A stretch of 8,657 nucleotides of DNA from an uncultured Bacillaceae bacterium. GTDB lineage: Bacteria > Bacillota > Bacilli > Bacillales > Alkalibacillaceae. The DNA is taken from contig CALKAL010000086.1 of the NCBI GenBank assembly GCA_937983065.1, positions 1-8,657 of the forward strand, read 5' to 3'. Below the pieces are notes generated by a model, which had not been told where the DNA came from, ran no database searches, and saw only the letters and a program-made list of their open reading frames with translations. The translations under genes were made by a program, and so were the position numbers. Shown here piece after piece: positions 1 to 6,322 of this stretch. How positions within the stretch are numbered: position 1 is the stretch's first letter; every line of letters starts with the position of its first letter.

Positions 1-66
1 GTGCGACTGCCGATATATAATAAATTGACTAACCTCCGACATACGAAGCACAATAGCCGATAATGA

Positions 67-213
67 ACGGAATTGAAGGTGCAACGGTCGGACTAGAGGG
101 TACGGTAATCGGAGCGGAACCCTCGACGGTCGGAATAGAGGACGCGATGGTCGGAGCGCATCACTCGACGATCGGACTGAGGCCCACTACAGTCGGAGCA
201 CACCCCCAATAAA
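67..213. repeat. GC-rich 21-bp tandem repeat array, seven units
   Basis: The motif TCGGA recurs at 88, 109, 130, 151, 172 and 193, exactly 21 bp apart, and a degenerate copy (ACGGA) lies at 67. Units alternate between two forms. Those at 88, 130 and 172 continue after TCGGA as C/A-T-A/G-GAGG. Those at 109, 151 and 193 continue as GCG or GCA followed by a C-rich half, so the higher-order period is 42 bp. The array is clearly more GC-rich than the flanking genes. Read on the minus strand it would encode a heptad with Ser-Asp in each unit, but that frame meets a TAG in the unit at 88 and the other frames are also closed, so it is not coding. The array lies just beyond the terminator of the OPT gene. 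Its function is unknown. Bases 1-66 hold only loose, out-of-phase fragments of similar sequence and no gene. Confidence 0.85.
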
Positions 214-253
214 TAAAAAGATGATTCCACCGACCACAACGGCAGAATCATCT
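211..253 (-). terminator. Rho-independent terminator of the OPT transporter gene
   Basis: A perfect 9-bp inverted repeat, AGATGATTC at 219-227 and GAATCATCT at 245-253, has a further CCG/CGG pairing inside its loop. On the minus strand the stem is followed by a T-rich run (TTTTTATTT, complement of 211-219). It starts 17 bases after the OPT stop codon, which fits termination of that gene. The repeat array begins almost immediately beyond it. Confidence 0.85.
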
Positions 254-270
254 CCTACAAAAACTATAGC

Positions 271-2136
271 TTATTTAACTTCTCTATTCGCCACATGATA
301 TAAATAATACGCAATAGCTAAAAATGCGATGATTGATACGACGGGACCAAACAAAATTCTTTCCGGAAACACGACCCCCGCTGTCACTAACAAGGCGATG
401 ATAACCCCGAGTAATGCCTCTCCTGCAATATACCCAGAAGCAAGTAAAATTCCTCGCTCATGTTTTTCCTTCAATTCGGATTCATTTTTCGTATTCCTTC
501 CGACTAAAGAGCGAATGATACCACCAAACATAATCGCTGCACTCAAATGAATCGGCAAGTACAAACCGACGGCAAAAGGTAATGAACCAACTCTTAACAA
601 TTCAACGACTAATGACAATCCCATCCCGATAAAAATTAAATTCCACGGTAAATTGCCATTCATAATGCCATCGACGACCATCGACATTAAAACAGCTTGC
701 GGGGCAGGTAATTCAGGGGAGCCAAAGCCGTAAGCATTGTCTAATAAAATTAAAATATACCCGATAACGACACTCGTAATGAGAACGCCGTACAGCTGAG
801 CAATTTGCTGCCATCTCGGTGTTGCCCCAACAATATAACCTGTTTTCAAATCTTGGGACGTATCCCCTGCAATGGCGGCCGCAATACAAACGACTGCACC
901 AATCGTAATTGCAGTCACCATCCCTGCTTCACCTGTTTGACCGACCATGACTAAAATTAGTGAAATGAAAATTAATGCAGCAATCGTCATTCCTGAAACA
1001 GGATTTGATGAGCTCCCGATAATCCCAACAATTCTAGCCGAAACGGTGACGAAGAAAAAACCGAACACTAATAAAAGAAGTGATCCGACTGGGCCTAGGT
1101 TAATCGTCGGATAAAACATTAAAATAACTAAAAATGTAATGAGTAAAACGATAATTAATGGCATCGATATATCTCGATCTGTTCTTAAATCTAATTCTCT
1201 TTTAGCCGACCGATAACCACCGACTGCTCCCTTAAATGAAGAAATAATCGTCGGTAACGTTTTAAATAACCCGACAATTCCCCCGAAGGCTACCGCACCA
1301 GCTCCAATATATCTTAAATAATTATCCCAAATCGCCCAATAATCCATTTCACTAATTGGAACTGTTGCAGGTGCGATTACGATATCCGAAAGCTCCCCAA
1401 TATAGCTGATTAACGGAATGATCCCGATCCAGCCTAATACAGCGCCCGAAAACATAATCGCAGCAATCCGCGGTCCAACGATAAAACCGACCCCGAGTAA
1501 AGCTGGCAACGTATCCACTCCGATTGCAGCATTCCGGAATCGAATAATTTCCCATTCAACTGATGCAGGAAAAGCGCGCACAGCATCCGTTAACAATTTA
1601 AAAACGGCCCCAATTCCTAAGCCTACAAAAATATGCTTAGCACCGGCTCCCTTTTTTTCACCAGCTATTAATACTTCCGCACAAGCAGTTCCTTCGGGGT
1701 ATGGAAGAGTTTTATGTTCTTCCACAATTAATGCCCGTCTTAAAGGAATCATTAAAATGGTTCCTAAAATACCACCAGCTAAAGCAATGATAGAAATCGT
1801 CAGAAGACTCGGCCTAAGCTGCCAAATAAATAAGGCTGGCAGGGTGAAAATAACCCCAGCAGCTAGCGCCTCCCCAGTTGATGTAATCGTTTGAACGATA
1901 TTATTTTCTAAAATTGATGTTCTTTTTAAAATAATCCGTAATACCGCCATCGATATAACAGCTGCAGGGATGGACGCTGAAACAGTCATACCGACGATTA
2001 AGCCTAAATAAGCATTCGCTGCACCGAAAATAATTGCCAAAATTGCCCCCGTAATCATTGCGACGACCGTAAATTCCCTCGGACGCTCACTTGCTGGTAC
2101 GTATGGTTTAAACCCGTTAGAATCGTTATTGGCCAT
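271..2136 (-). CDS. OPT-family (oligopeptide/YSL-type) transporter
   Basis: A 621-residue integral membrane protein of the oligopeptide transporter (OPT) superfamily, whose members carry peptides or metal-chelate complexes into the cell, usually driven by protons. Visible hallmarks are an N-terminal segment ending in GAANAYLGL (38-46), NNIVQTITSTGEALAAG (78-94), the LPYPEGTACAEVL stretch (144-156), and GSSSNPVSGMT (374-384). Many hydrophobic segments run through the protein, consistent with a multi-pass transporter of typical bacterial OPT length. The start is the ATG at 2136, preceded by AGAAGGG about 10 bases upstream; a TTG three codons earlier lies against that same ribosome binding site and is unlikely. 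It is transcribed alone: the crh terminator lies upstream and its own terminator downstream. The substrate cannot be read from the sequence; peptide, siderophore or metal-chelate transport are all possible. Confidence 0.92.
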   Translation of the reverse strand: MANNDSNGFKPYVPASERPREFTVVAMITGAILAIIFGAANAYLGLIVGMTVSASIPAAVISMAVLRIILKRTSILENNIVQTITSTGEALAAGVIFTLPALFIWQLRPSLLTISIIALAGGILGTILMIPLRRALIVEEHKTLPYPEGTACAEVLIAGEKKGAGAKHIFVGLGIGAVFKLLTDAVRAFPASVEWEIIRFRNAAIGVDTLPALLGVGFIVGPRIAAIMFSGAVLGWIGIIPLISYIGELSDIVIAPATVPISEMDYWAIWDNYLRYIGAGAVAFGGIVGLFKTLPTIISSFKGAVGGYRSAKRELDLRTDRDISMPLIIVLLITFLVILMFYPTINLGPVGSLLLLVFGFFFVTVSARIVGIIGSSSNPVSGMTIAALIFISLILVMVGQTGEAGMVTAITIGAVVCIAAAIAGDTSQDLKTGYIVGATPRWQQIAQLYGVLITSVVIGYILILLDNAYGFGSPELPAPQAVLMSMVVDGIMNGNLPWNLIFIGMGLSLVVELLRVGSLPFAVGLYLPIHLSAAIMFGGIIRSLVGRNTKNESELKEKHERGILLASGYIAGEALLGVIIALLVTAGVVFPERILFGPVVSIIAFLAIAYYLYHVANREVK

Positions 2137-2340
2137 TAAAACCAATCCCTTCTAGAAAAAAGTCATACCATACAAATTATCGTTTCCTTAGCACCGAAAA
2201 TCATGCAATGAAAGAAGCTTAAATGATTAAAATAGTTATCTTTCATATAGCCTGTTTTTGTTTTTTTAAAACGTAGCCGATTTTAAACATAAGGTATTAA
2301 TCGTTAGAAACATAATCCGCTAATAATTTTACGTTTTATG

Positions 2341-2375
2341 ACAAAATAAAACACATATGGTCATTCCCATATGTG
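2341..2375 (-). terminator. Rho-independent terminator after crh
   Basis: A perfect 9-bp stem, CACATATGG (2352-2360) and CCATATGTG (2367-2375), has a six-base loop. On the minus strand it is followed by TTTTATTTTGT. It lies about 20 bases beyond the crh stop and closes the yvcI-rapZ-yvcK-whiA-crh transcription unit. The 200 or so bases between it and the OPT start must hold the OPT promoter, but I see no convincing -35/-10 pair there. Confidence 0.85.
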
Positions 2376-2394
2376 CCGTACACGCAATATTTTT

Positions 2395-2649
2395 TTAAGG
2401 GTTGTTTATAAAGCTTGATAACGATTCAATCGCTTGAACATCGTCGGCGCCTTCTGCTAACAGTTTGACATCTTCATTTGTACCAATCGCAAGACTCATA
2501 ACTCCCATGATACTTTTCGCGTTTACACGTTTCCCGTCTTTTTCTAAAAAAATATCCGAGGAATAGCGATTCGCCTCTTGGACAAATCTTGCAGCAGGTC
2601 GCGCTTGTAAGCCTGTTTCTAGTTTAACTGTAACGACTCTATCAACCAA
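2395..2649 (-). CDS. crh: Catabolite repression HPr-like protein Crh
   Basis: An 84-residue HPr paralogue. In Bacillus, Crh is phosphorylated on Ser46 by HPr kinase/phosphorylase and then acts as a co-repressor of CcpA in carbon catabolite control; it is not a PTS phosphocarrier because the catalytic His15 of HPr is absent. Here residue 15 is Gln, in TGLQARPA (12-19), and Ser46 lies in NAKSIMG (43-49), both diagnostic of Crh. The start is TTG at 2649: an AAGGGGGG ribosome binding site ends 7 bases upstream, and this start aligns with the N-terminus known for B. subtilis Crh. A longer frame from an upstream TTG (2694) would add 15 residues foreign to the family and run through the binding site. 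It is the last gene of the operon, 98 bases after whiA, and that gap carries a likely separate promoter and a cre site. Confidence 0.95.
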   Translation of the reverse strand: MVDRVVTVKLETGLQARPAARFVQEANRYSSDIFLEKDGKRVNAKSIMGVMSLAIGTNEDVKLLAEGADDVQAIESLSSFINNP

Positions 2650-2656
2650 TCCGTTG

Positions 2657-2664
2657 CCCCCCTT
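2657..2664 (-). promoter_or_regulatory. crh ribosome binding site that decides its TTG start
   Basis: AAGGGGGG on the minus strand, 7 bases before the TTG at 2649. Its strength and spacing favour this start over the upstream in-frame TTG at 2694, and it probably compensates for the weak start codon. Confidence 0.8.
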
Positions 2665-2676
2665 AATTAAATCATA

Positions 2677-2690
2677 TGAAATCGTTTTCT
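2677..2690 (-). promoter_or_regulatory. Candidate cre (CcpA/Crh-binding) site in the crh leader
   Basis: AGAAAACGATTTCA on the minus strand matches the classical catabolite-responsive element TGWNANCGNTNWCA at every specified position except the first. Its core is a perfect palindrome (GAAA-NCGN-TTTC). It lies 22 bases downstream of the predicted crh -10 box, roughly +16 to +29 if transcription starts near 2705, a position where CcpA bound with HPr-Ser-P or Crh-P would be expected to repress. The match is read directly from the sequence; binding is inferred. Confidence 0.6.
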
Positions 2691-2711
2691 TCAATTCAAT
2701 AAATTTCCTAT

Positions 2712-2720
2712 ATTATACCA
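2712..2720 (-). promoter_or_regulatory. Extended -10 promoter for crh inside the operon
   Basis: The minus strand reads TGGTATAAT, an exact TATAAT at 2717-2712 with the TGn extension. No good -35 is present at 17 bases (TGTTAC), which is common for extended -10 promoters. It lies in the whiA-crh gap, behind a run of six T, and predicts a start near 2705 with a leader of about 56 bases. It would let crh be expressed apart from the upstream genes. Confidence 0.6.
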
Positions 2721-2747
2721 TGCCAAATAAAAAAGTAACACTACTAA

Positions 2748-3689
2748 CTAAAGTAGCTGACCTTGACGCAATTTTTCAGCGTATTCATCAATTTTTCTTA
2801 AGCGATGGTTAATACCCGATTTGCTTATTTTTCCAGTCGTTGAAAGTTCACCAAGCTCTTTTAATGATACTTCTTGATGTTTGATCCGTAATTCAGCGAC
2901 TTCCCTTAACTTATCAGGTAACGAATCTAAGCCGACAGTTTTTTCGATATATTTGATATTTTCCACTTGACGAAATGCCGCCCCAATTGTTTTATTTAAA
3001 TTTGCCGTTTCGCAGTTAACTAAACGATTGACGGAATTACGCATATCGCGCATAATCCGCACATCTTCAAACTTTAGTAACGCCTGATGAGCACCGATAA
3101 TGATTAAAAACTCAGTAATTTTTTCCGCTTCTTTAATATAAGTAATATAACTATTTTTTCGCTCAAGAGTTTTCGCATTTAACTGAAATTCATTCATTAA
3201 ACGGCAAATTTCATTATTATGATCCGCATAAATCGTATTAATTTCTAAATGGTAGGAAGATGTTTCTGGATTGTTCACCGATCCTCCAGCTAAAAAAGCC
3301 CCTCGTAAATAAGCTCTTTTACAGCAGTCTTTCGCTAAAAATCGATCAGAAATTTGATGGCGAATCGTTAATGGCTCTTCAAGAATTTCTAAATCCGTAA
3401 GAAGGTCTTTAACACCACGAAACAAACGAACGATGTAAATATTATTTTTCTTGAGCCGCATTTTTTTACGGACGAGTAATTCAACAGGAAGAGAATAAAG
3501 GTCTTTAATTAATGTATAAATTCTCCGCGCAATCGCAGCATTTTCCGTTTGAATATCTAAAAAATATTGACGATTCGAAAGCGATAATGAACCGTTCATC
3601 CGAATGAGAGCTGCTAATTCACTCTGCTTACAACAGTCCTCATCTTCAATCGCCGTTAACTCTTTTTTCGTTTCTGAAGCAAATGACAT
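2748..3689 (-). CDS. whiA: DNA-binding protein WhiA
   Basis: A 313-residue WhiA orthologue (YvcL in B. subtilis), a DNA-binding protein required for sporulation in Streptomyces and linked to cell division and chromosome segregation in Bacillus. The N-terminal two-thirds resembles a degenerate LAGLIDADG homing endonuclease fold, with the conserved block RAYLRGAFLAGGSVNNPETS at about 125-144. The C-terminus carries a helix-turn-helix around 273-298 (LKELGELSTTGKISKSGINH). Length matches the family. Two adjacent ATG codons are possible; I chose the second (3689) because it begins MSFASETKKEL, as in B. subtilis, and lies 8 bases after GAGG, whereas the first (3692) has a spacing of 5. It follows yvcK by 36 bases in the same operon. 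Confidence 0.95.
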   Translation of the reverse strand: MSFASETKKELTAIEDEDCCKQSELAALIRMNGSLSLSNRQYFLDIQTENAAIARRIYTLIKDLYSLPVELLVRKKMRLKKNNIYIVRLFRGVKDLLTDLEILEEPLTIRHQISDRFLAKDCCKRAYLRGAFLAGGSVNNPETSSYHLEINTIYADHNNEICRLMNEFQLNAKTLERKNSYITYIKEAEKITEFLIIIGAHQALLKFEDVRIMRDMRNSVNRLVNCETANLNKTIGAAFRQVENIKYIEKTVGLDSLPDKLREVAELRIKHQEVSLKELGELSTTGKISKSGINHRLRKIDEYAEKLRQGQLL

Positions 3690-3725
3690 CATTATGACCT
3701 CATTTCAAAAAATACTCTATGTTTA

Positions 3726-4682
3726 TTATAACAATTCTACTAATGTTTTCGCGATTTTATGCTCATCATGTTTTAAAGTCCCGTCCTTATGTAGCGTCGC
3801 AAATCGCCCTTCAATAATATCGATATTCAATTGATTCAGCTCGTCTACATCACAATGAACTGGCTCTGCCTTTTCCTTCGCATAGCCTTCTTTAATCTTA
3901 TCAGCGATTTTTTCTGAATGAACGATAATTTTATCAATAAAAGAACCACCAACATGATCATGCATCGCCTTAATATGATCCGACGCTTTATACTTACTCG
4001 TCTCACCATACTGGGTCATCACGTTACAAACATAAACTGTATTCGCTTTCGCCGTTTTAAGCGCATCTTTTATCTCCGGTGCAATTAAATTTGGCATAAT
4101 GCTCGTATATAAACTGCCTGGTGCGATGACGATTAATTCCGCTCGTTTAATCGCCTCAAGTGCACCTGGTAACGGTTGAAAATGGGGCGGCTCATAAAAT
4201 ACCCGTTTAATTTTCTTCCCAACTTTAGGAATATTTGATTCTCCGCGAATAACAGTCCCGTCTGTAAATTCCGCCTTTAAAATCATGTTCTCATTCGCGA
4301 TTGGGTAAATGCGCCCTTTCACATTAAAAATTTTGCATATTTCAATAATTCCTCTATAAAAATCCCCCGTAATAGAGGTCATTCCAGCTAAAATTAAATT
4401 ACCGAGCGCATGGCCTGATAAACCATTCCCATTCTCAAAACGGTGTTGGAATAATTTCAACAATGTCGGCTCAGCATCTGACATTGAGGCAATTACTTTT
4501 CTAATATCCCCTAATGCTGGGATTGCCAAGTCTTTTCGCAATCGCCCTGTACTCCCGCCGTCATCAGTAACTGAGACGATAGCAGATAAATTGATTGGAA
4601 ACTTCCTTAATCCCCTAAGCAAAACCGGTAATCCAGTTCCTCCACCGATGACTACTATTTTTGGTCCGTTTACATTCGTCAT
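3726..4682 (-). CDS. yvcK: YvcK family protein (gluconeogenesis factor, CofD-like fold)
   Basis: A 318-residue YvcK/CofD-like protein, about the length of B. subtilis YvcK. In Bacillus, YvcK is needed for growth and normal shape on gluconeogenic carbon sources, binds UDP-sugars, and is tied to cell-wall precursor supply. The N-terminus has a glycine-rich nucleotide-binding loop, VVIGGGTGLPVLLRGL (10-25), then VTDDGGSTGRLR (38-49) and GDIRKVIASMSD. A central IAPGSLYTSIMPNL stretch and the VCNVMTQYGET motif follow, both characteristic of the family. The ATG at 4682 has AAGGG 8 bases upstream. It lies 24 bases after rapZ and 36 before whiA, with no terminator between them, so the three are almost certainly co-transcribed. 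Confidence 0.95.
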   Translation of the reverse strand: MTNVNGPKIVVIGGGTGLPVLLRGLRKFPINLSAIVSVTDDGGSTGRLRKDLAIPALGDIRKVIASMSDAEPTLLKLFQHRFENGNGLSGHALGNLILAGMTSITGDFYRGIIEICKIFNVKGRIYPIANENMILKAEFTDGTVIRGESNIPKVGKKIKRVFYEPPHFQPLPGALEAIKRAELIVIAPGSLYTSIMPNLIAPEIKDALKTAKANTVYVCNVMTQYGETSKYKASDHIKAMHDHVGGSFIDKIIVHSEKIADKIKEGYAKEKAEPVHCDVDELNQLNIDIIEGRFATLHKDGTLKHDEHKIAKTLVELL

Positions 4683-4706
4683 CTATATTTCCCTTTCTGT
4701 TTTTAC

Positions 4707-5594
4707 TTATGTTTTATTCTTAAATTTTTCAATGTCCCGATGATACACATGGGTCGTATACTGTTTGCCAAACATTTCCCCTAACTTTTCCGAAATGGCA
4801 ACTGAACGATGCTGTCCTCCCGTGCATCCAATACCTATAACTAACTGGCTTTTTCCTTCTCTTACGTAATGGGGAAGCATAAATTCGAGGAGATCTTTTA
4901 ATTTTCTTAAAAAGTTCCGTGTTTCCTTCCATTTAAAAACGTAAGATGAAACTTCTTGATTTAACCCTGTTAGCTCCCGCATCGATTCGACATAATGGGG
5001 ATTCGGCAAAAAGCGGACGTCGAATATTAAATCCGCATCGATTGGAATGCCGTGTTTAAAGCCGAACGATACAAATTGGACAGAAAAGACGTGCTGTTTT
5101 TTTTCTTTATACTGTTTTAAAATCGTTTCGCGTAGATTTCTTGCCGATAAACCAGTTGTGTCGATAATTTTTTGGGCATGCCCTTTTAACTCATCTAAAA
5201 TTTCTCTTTCCTTATTAATTCCGTCAAGAGGAAGGCCGTTTTTTGCTAATGGGTGGGACCGTCTCGTTTCCTTGTATCTTTTTACGAGCGTTTCATTATC
5301 CGCATCTAAAAATAAAATATGTTCTTGAATCCAATCCTTCTCAGCTAGCTGGTCTAATGCTTCGTATAGATCGTCAAAAAATTCTCGGCCTCGTAAATCC
5401 ATTACGACAGCTAACTTTCGATTCGATTCTTTATTATCCTTCATTAACTCAACAAATTTTAATAAGAGCGTCGGTGGAATGTTATCAACGCAAAAATAAC
5501 CTAAATCTTCAAAACTGTGTACTGCTACTGTTTTTCCAGCTCCTGACATTCCAGTAATAATGACTAATTCTACGACATTTGAGTTCTTTTTCAA
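4707..5594 (-). CDS. rapZ: RNase adapter protein RapZ/YvcJ, P-loop nucleotide-binding
   Basis: A 295-residue RapZ-family protein (YvcJ in B. subtilis). In E. coli RapZ binds a small RNA and controls glucosamine-6-phosphate synthase levels; YvcJ of Bacillus hydrolyses GTP and has been linked to competence, so the exact Gram-positive role is less settled. A Walker A loop, GMSGAGKT, lies at 15-22, followed by DLGYFCVDNIPP and the MDLRGREFF block. The C-terminal domain has DVRFLPNPHYVESMR and GCTGGQHRSV (about 256-265), the family signature. The start is TTG at 5594, 8 bases after AAAAAGG. A GTG three codons upstream (5603) is itself part of that ribosome binding site. It begins 19 bases after the NUDIX stop. 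Confidence 0.94.
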   Translation of the reverse strand: MKKNSNVVELVIITGMSGAGKTVAVHSFEDLGYFCVDNIPPTLLLKFVELMKDNKESNRKLAVVMDLRGREFFDDLYEALDQLAEKDWIQEHILFLDADNETLVKRYKETRRSHPLAKNGLPLDGINKEREILDELKGHAQKIIDTTGLSARNLRETILKQYKEKKQHVFSVQFVSFGFKHGIPIDADLIFDVRFLPNPHYVESMRELTGLNQEVSSYVFKWKETRNFLRKLKDLLEFMLPHYVREGKSQLVIGIGCTGGQHRSVAISEKLGEMFGKQYTTHVYHRDIEKFKNKT

Positions 5595-5613
5595 CGCTAT
5601 CACCTTTTTCTAA

Positions 5614-6072
5614 TTAATCTCTATCTATTATATGATCAATCAATTCAAACTCATTCGTATAATAAAACGTCCCTGTTAACACACTCGTCTTTTCAGATAT
5701 CGCATGCTTAATAATAAATCGATCCCCCTCGGCCATTGGGATTTCATCAATTTGCTTCATCGAAATCCATTCTAATTGTCCTTCCCTTGACTCTTTTAAA
5801 AGTTCACCACTGAATTCATTCGCAACAAAAGTGTACATCATCCATTGTGTTTCTTTTTCAGCCTCTTTCATCACAAACGTGAAAACACTAGATAATTCAA
5901 GCTTGTCCAAATGAAGTCCCGTTTCCTCTTTAAATTCTCTTTTTGCGGTTTGTTTAATACTTTCACCGAATTCTAGCTTTCCACCAGGCGCAGAGTACCA
6001 ATTTTTGCTCGGTTTTTTTATCATTAAAATGTCGTCACCATTGATTAGAATTGTGTTTGCCACTTGTTGCAC
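5614..6072 (-). CDS. yvcI: NUDIX hydrolase, YvcI-like
   Basis: A 152-residue NUDIX hydrolase, first gene of the rapZ-yvcK-whiA-crh operon, in the place of B. subtilis yvcI. NUDIX enzymes cleave nucleoside diphosphates linked to another group; the substrate of this subgroup is not known from sequence (it resembles 8-oxo-dGTP diphosphatase-like proteins). The NUDIX box GX5EX7REUXEEXGU is complete at about 31-53, with G-KLEFG-E, REF, EE and GL all present. The start is GTG at 6072, with GAGGTGA at 6084-6078 ending 5 bases upstream. A longer frame from a GTG at 6093 would run through this binding site and is rejected. The stop is 19 bases before the rapZ start. Confidence 0.9.
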   Translation of the reverse strand: MQQVANTILINGDDILMIKKPSKNWYSAPGGKLEFGESIKQTAKREFKEETGLHLDKLELSSVFTFVMKEAEKETQWMMYTFVANEFSGELLKESREGQLEWISMKQIDEIPMAEGDRFIIKHAISEKTSVLTGTFYYTNEFELIDHIIDRD

Positions 6073-6119
6073 GTTTATCACCTCAAGTAACACTGACAGT
6101 ACGTCCTTCGCTTGACAAT

Positions 6120-6148
6120 ATTATACACTTATTGCGGCCAATTGTATA
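6120..6148 (-). promoter_or_regulatory. Predicted sigma-A promoter of the yvcI-rapZ-yvcK-whiA-crh operon
   Basis: An exact TATAAT lies at 6125-6120 on the minus strand, with TATACA (4 of 6 matches to TTGACA) 17 bases upstream at 6148-6143. Predicted transcription starts near 6113, about 40 bases before the NUDIX start. It lies between the trxB terminator and the first operon gene, where a promoter is expected. ATTATAC and GTATAAT form an inverted repeat (6120-6126 with 6144-6150) that overlaps both boxes. Confidence 0.55.
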
Positions 6149-6177
6149 ATCCCCTTTGATGTCACTTTGAATTTTCC

Positions 6178-6214
6178 CAAAAAGAAAACACAGGTTATGA
6201 CGATCACCTGTGTT
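6178..6214 (-). terminator. Rho-independent terminator after trxB
   Basis: A perfect 9-bp stem, AACACAGGT (6187-6195) and ACCTGTGTT (6206-6214), is followed on the minus strand by TTTTCTTTTT. It lies about 110 bases past the trxB stop and separates trxB from the operon below. The intervening 3' region is unusually long and holds no ORF with a ribosome binding site. Confidence 0.85.
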
Positions 6215-6322
6215 CGGTCAAAATCTATAAATTAATAAAGGGGGTCAATTATTAAGTCCATTGTACACGAACAATATTTCAGTTATGTTACAGCGCCGTT
6301 AAAATCGAATGACGTTTACTGT

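Noticed and set aside
67..213. A Ser-Asp heptad-repeat protein encoded on the minus strand across the left array
   Set aside because: The frame is closed by a TAG in the unit at 88, has no ribosome binding site or start, and the other frames are also interrupted; the period of 21 being a multiple of three explains the apparent peptide repeat.
1418..1894. A plus-strand reading frame opposite the OPT gene
   Set aside because: It mirrors a long, conserved membrane protein on the other strand, has no ribosome binding site and shows no recognisable protein features.
2146..2340. Promoter for the OPT gene
   Set aside because: Several -10-like boxes (GATAAT, TATATG) occur, but none has a -35 at proper spacing or a TGn extension. 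A promoter must exist here or read-through must occur; I cannot place it.
2729..2756. Terminator at the end of whiA
   Set aside because: The CTACT/AGTAG stem has only five pairs, holds the stop codon in its loop, and is separated from the T-run by six bases; at best a weak attenuator.
6112..6117. TTGACA on the plus strand as part of a divergent promoter
   Set aside because: No -10 box lies 16-18 bases downstream on the plus strand (the nearest TATAAT is 27 bases away), and there is no plus-strand gene.
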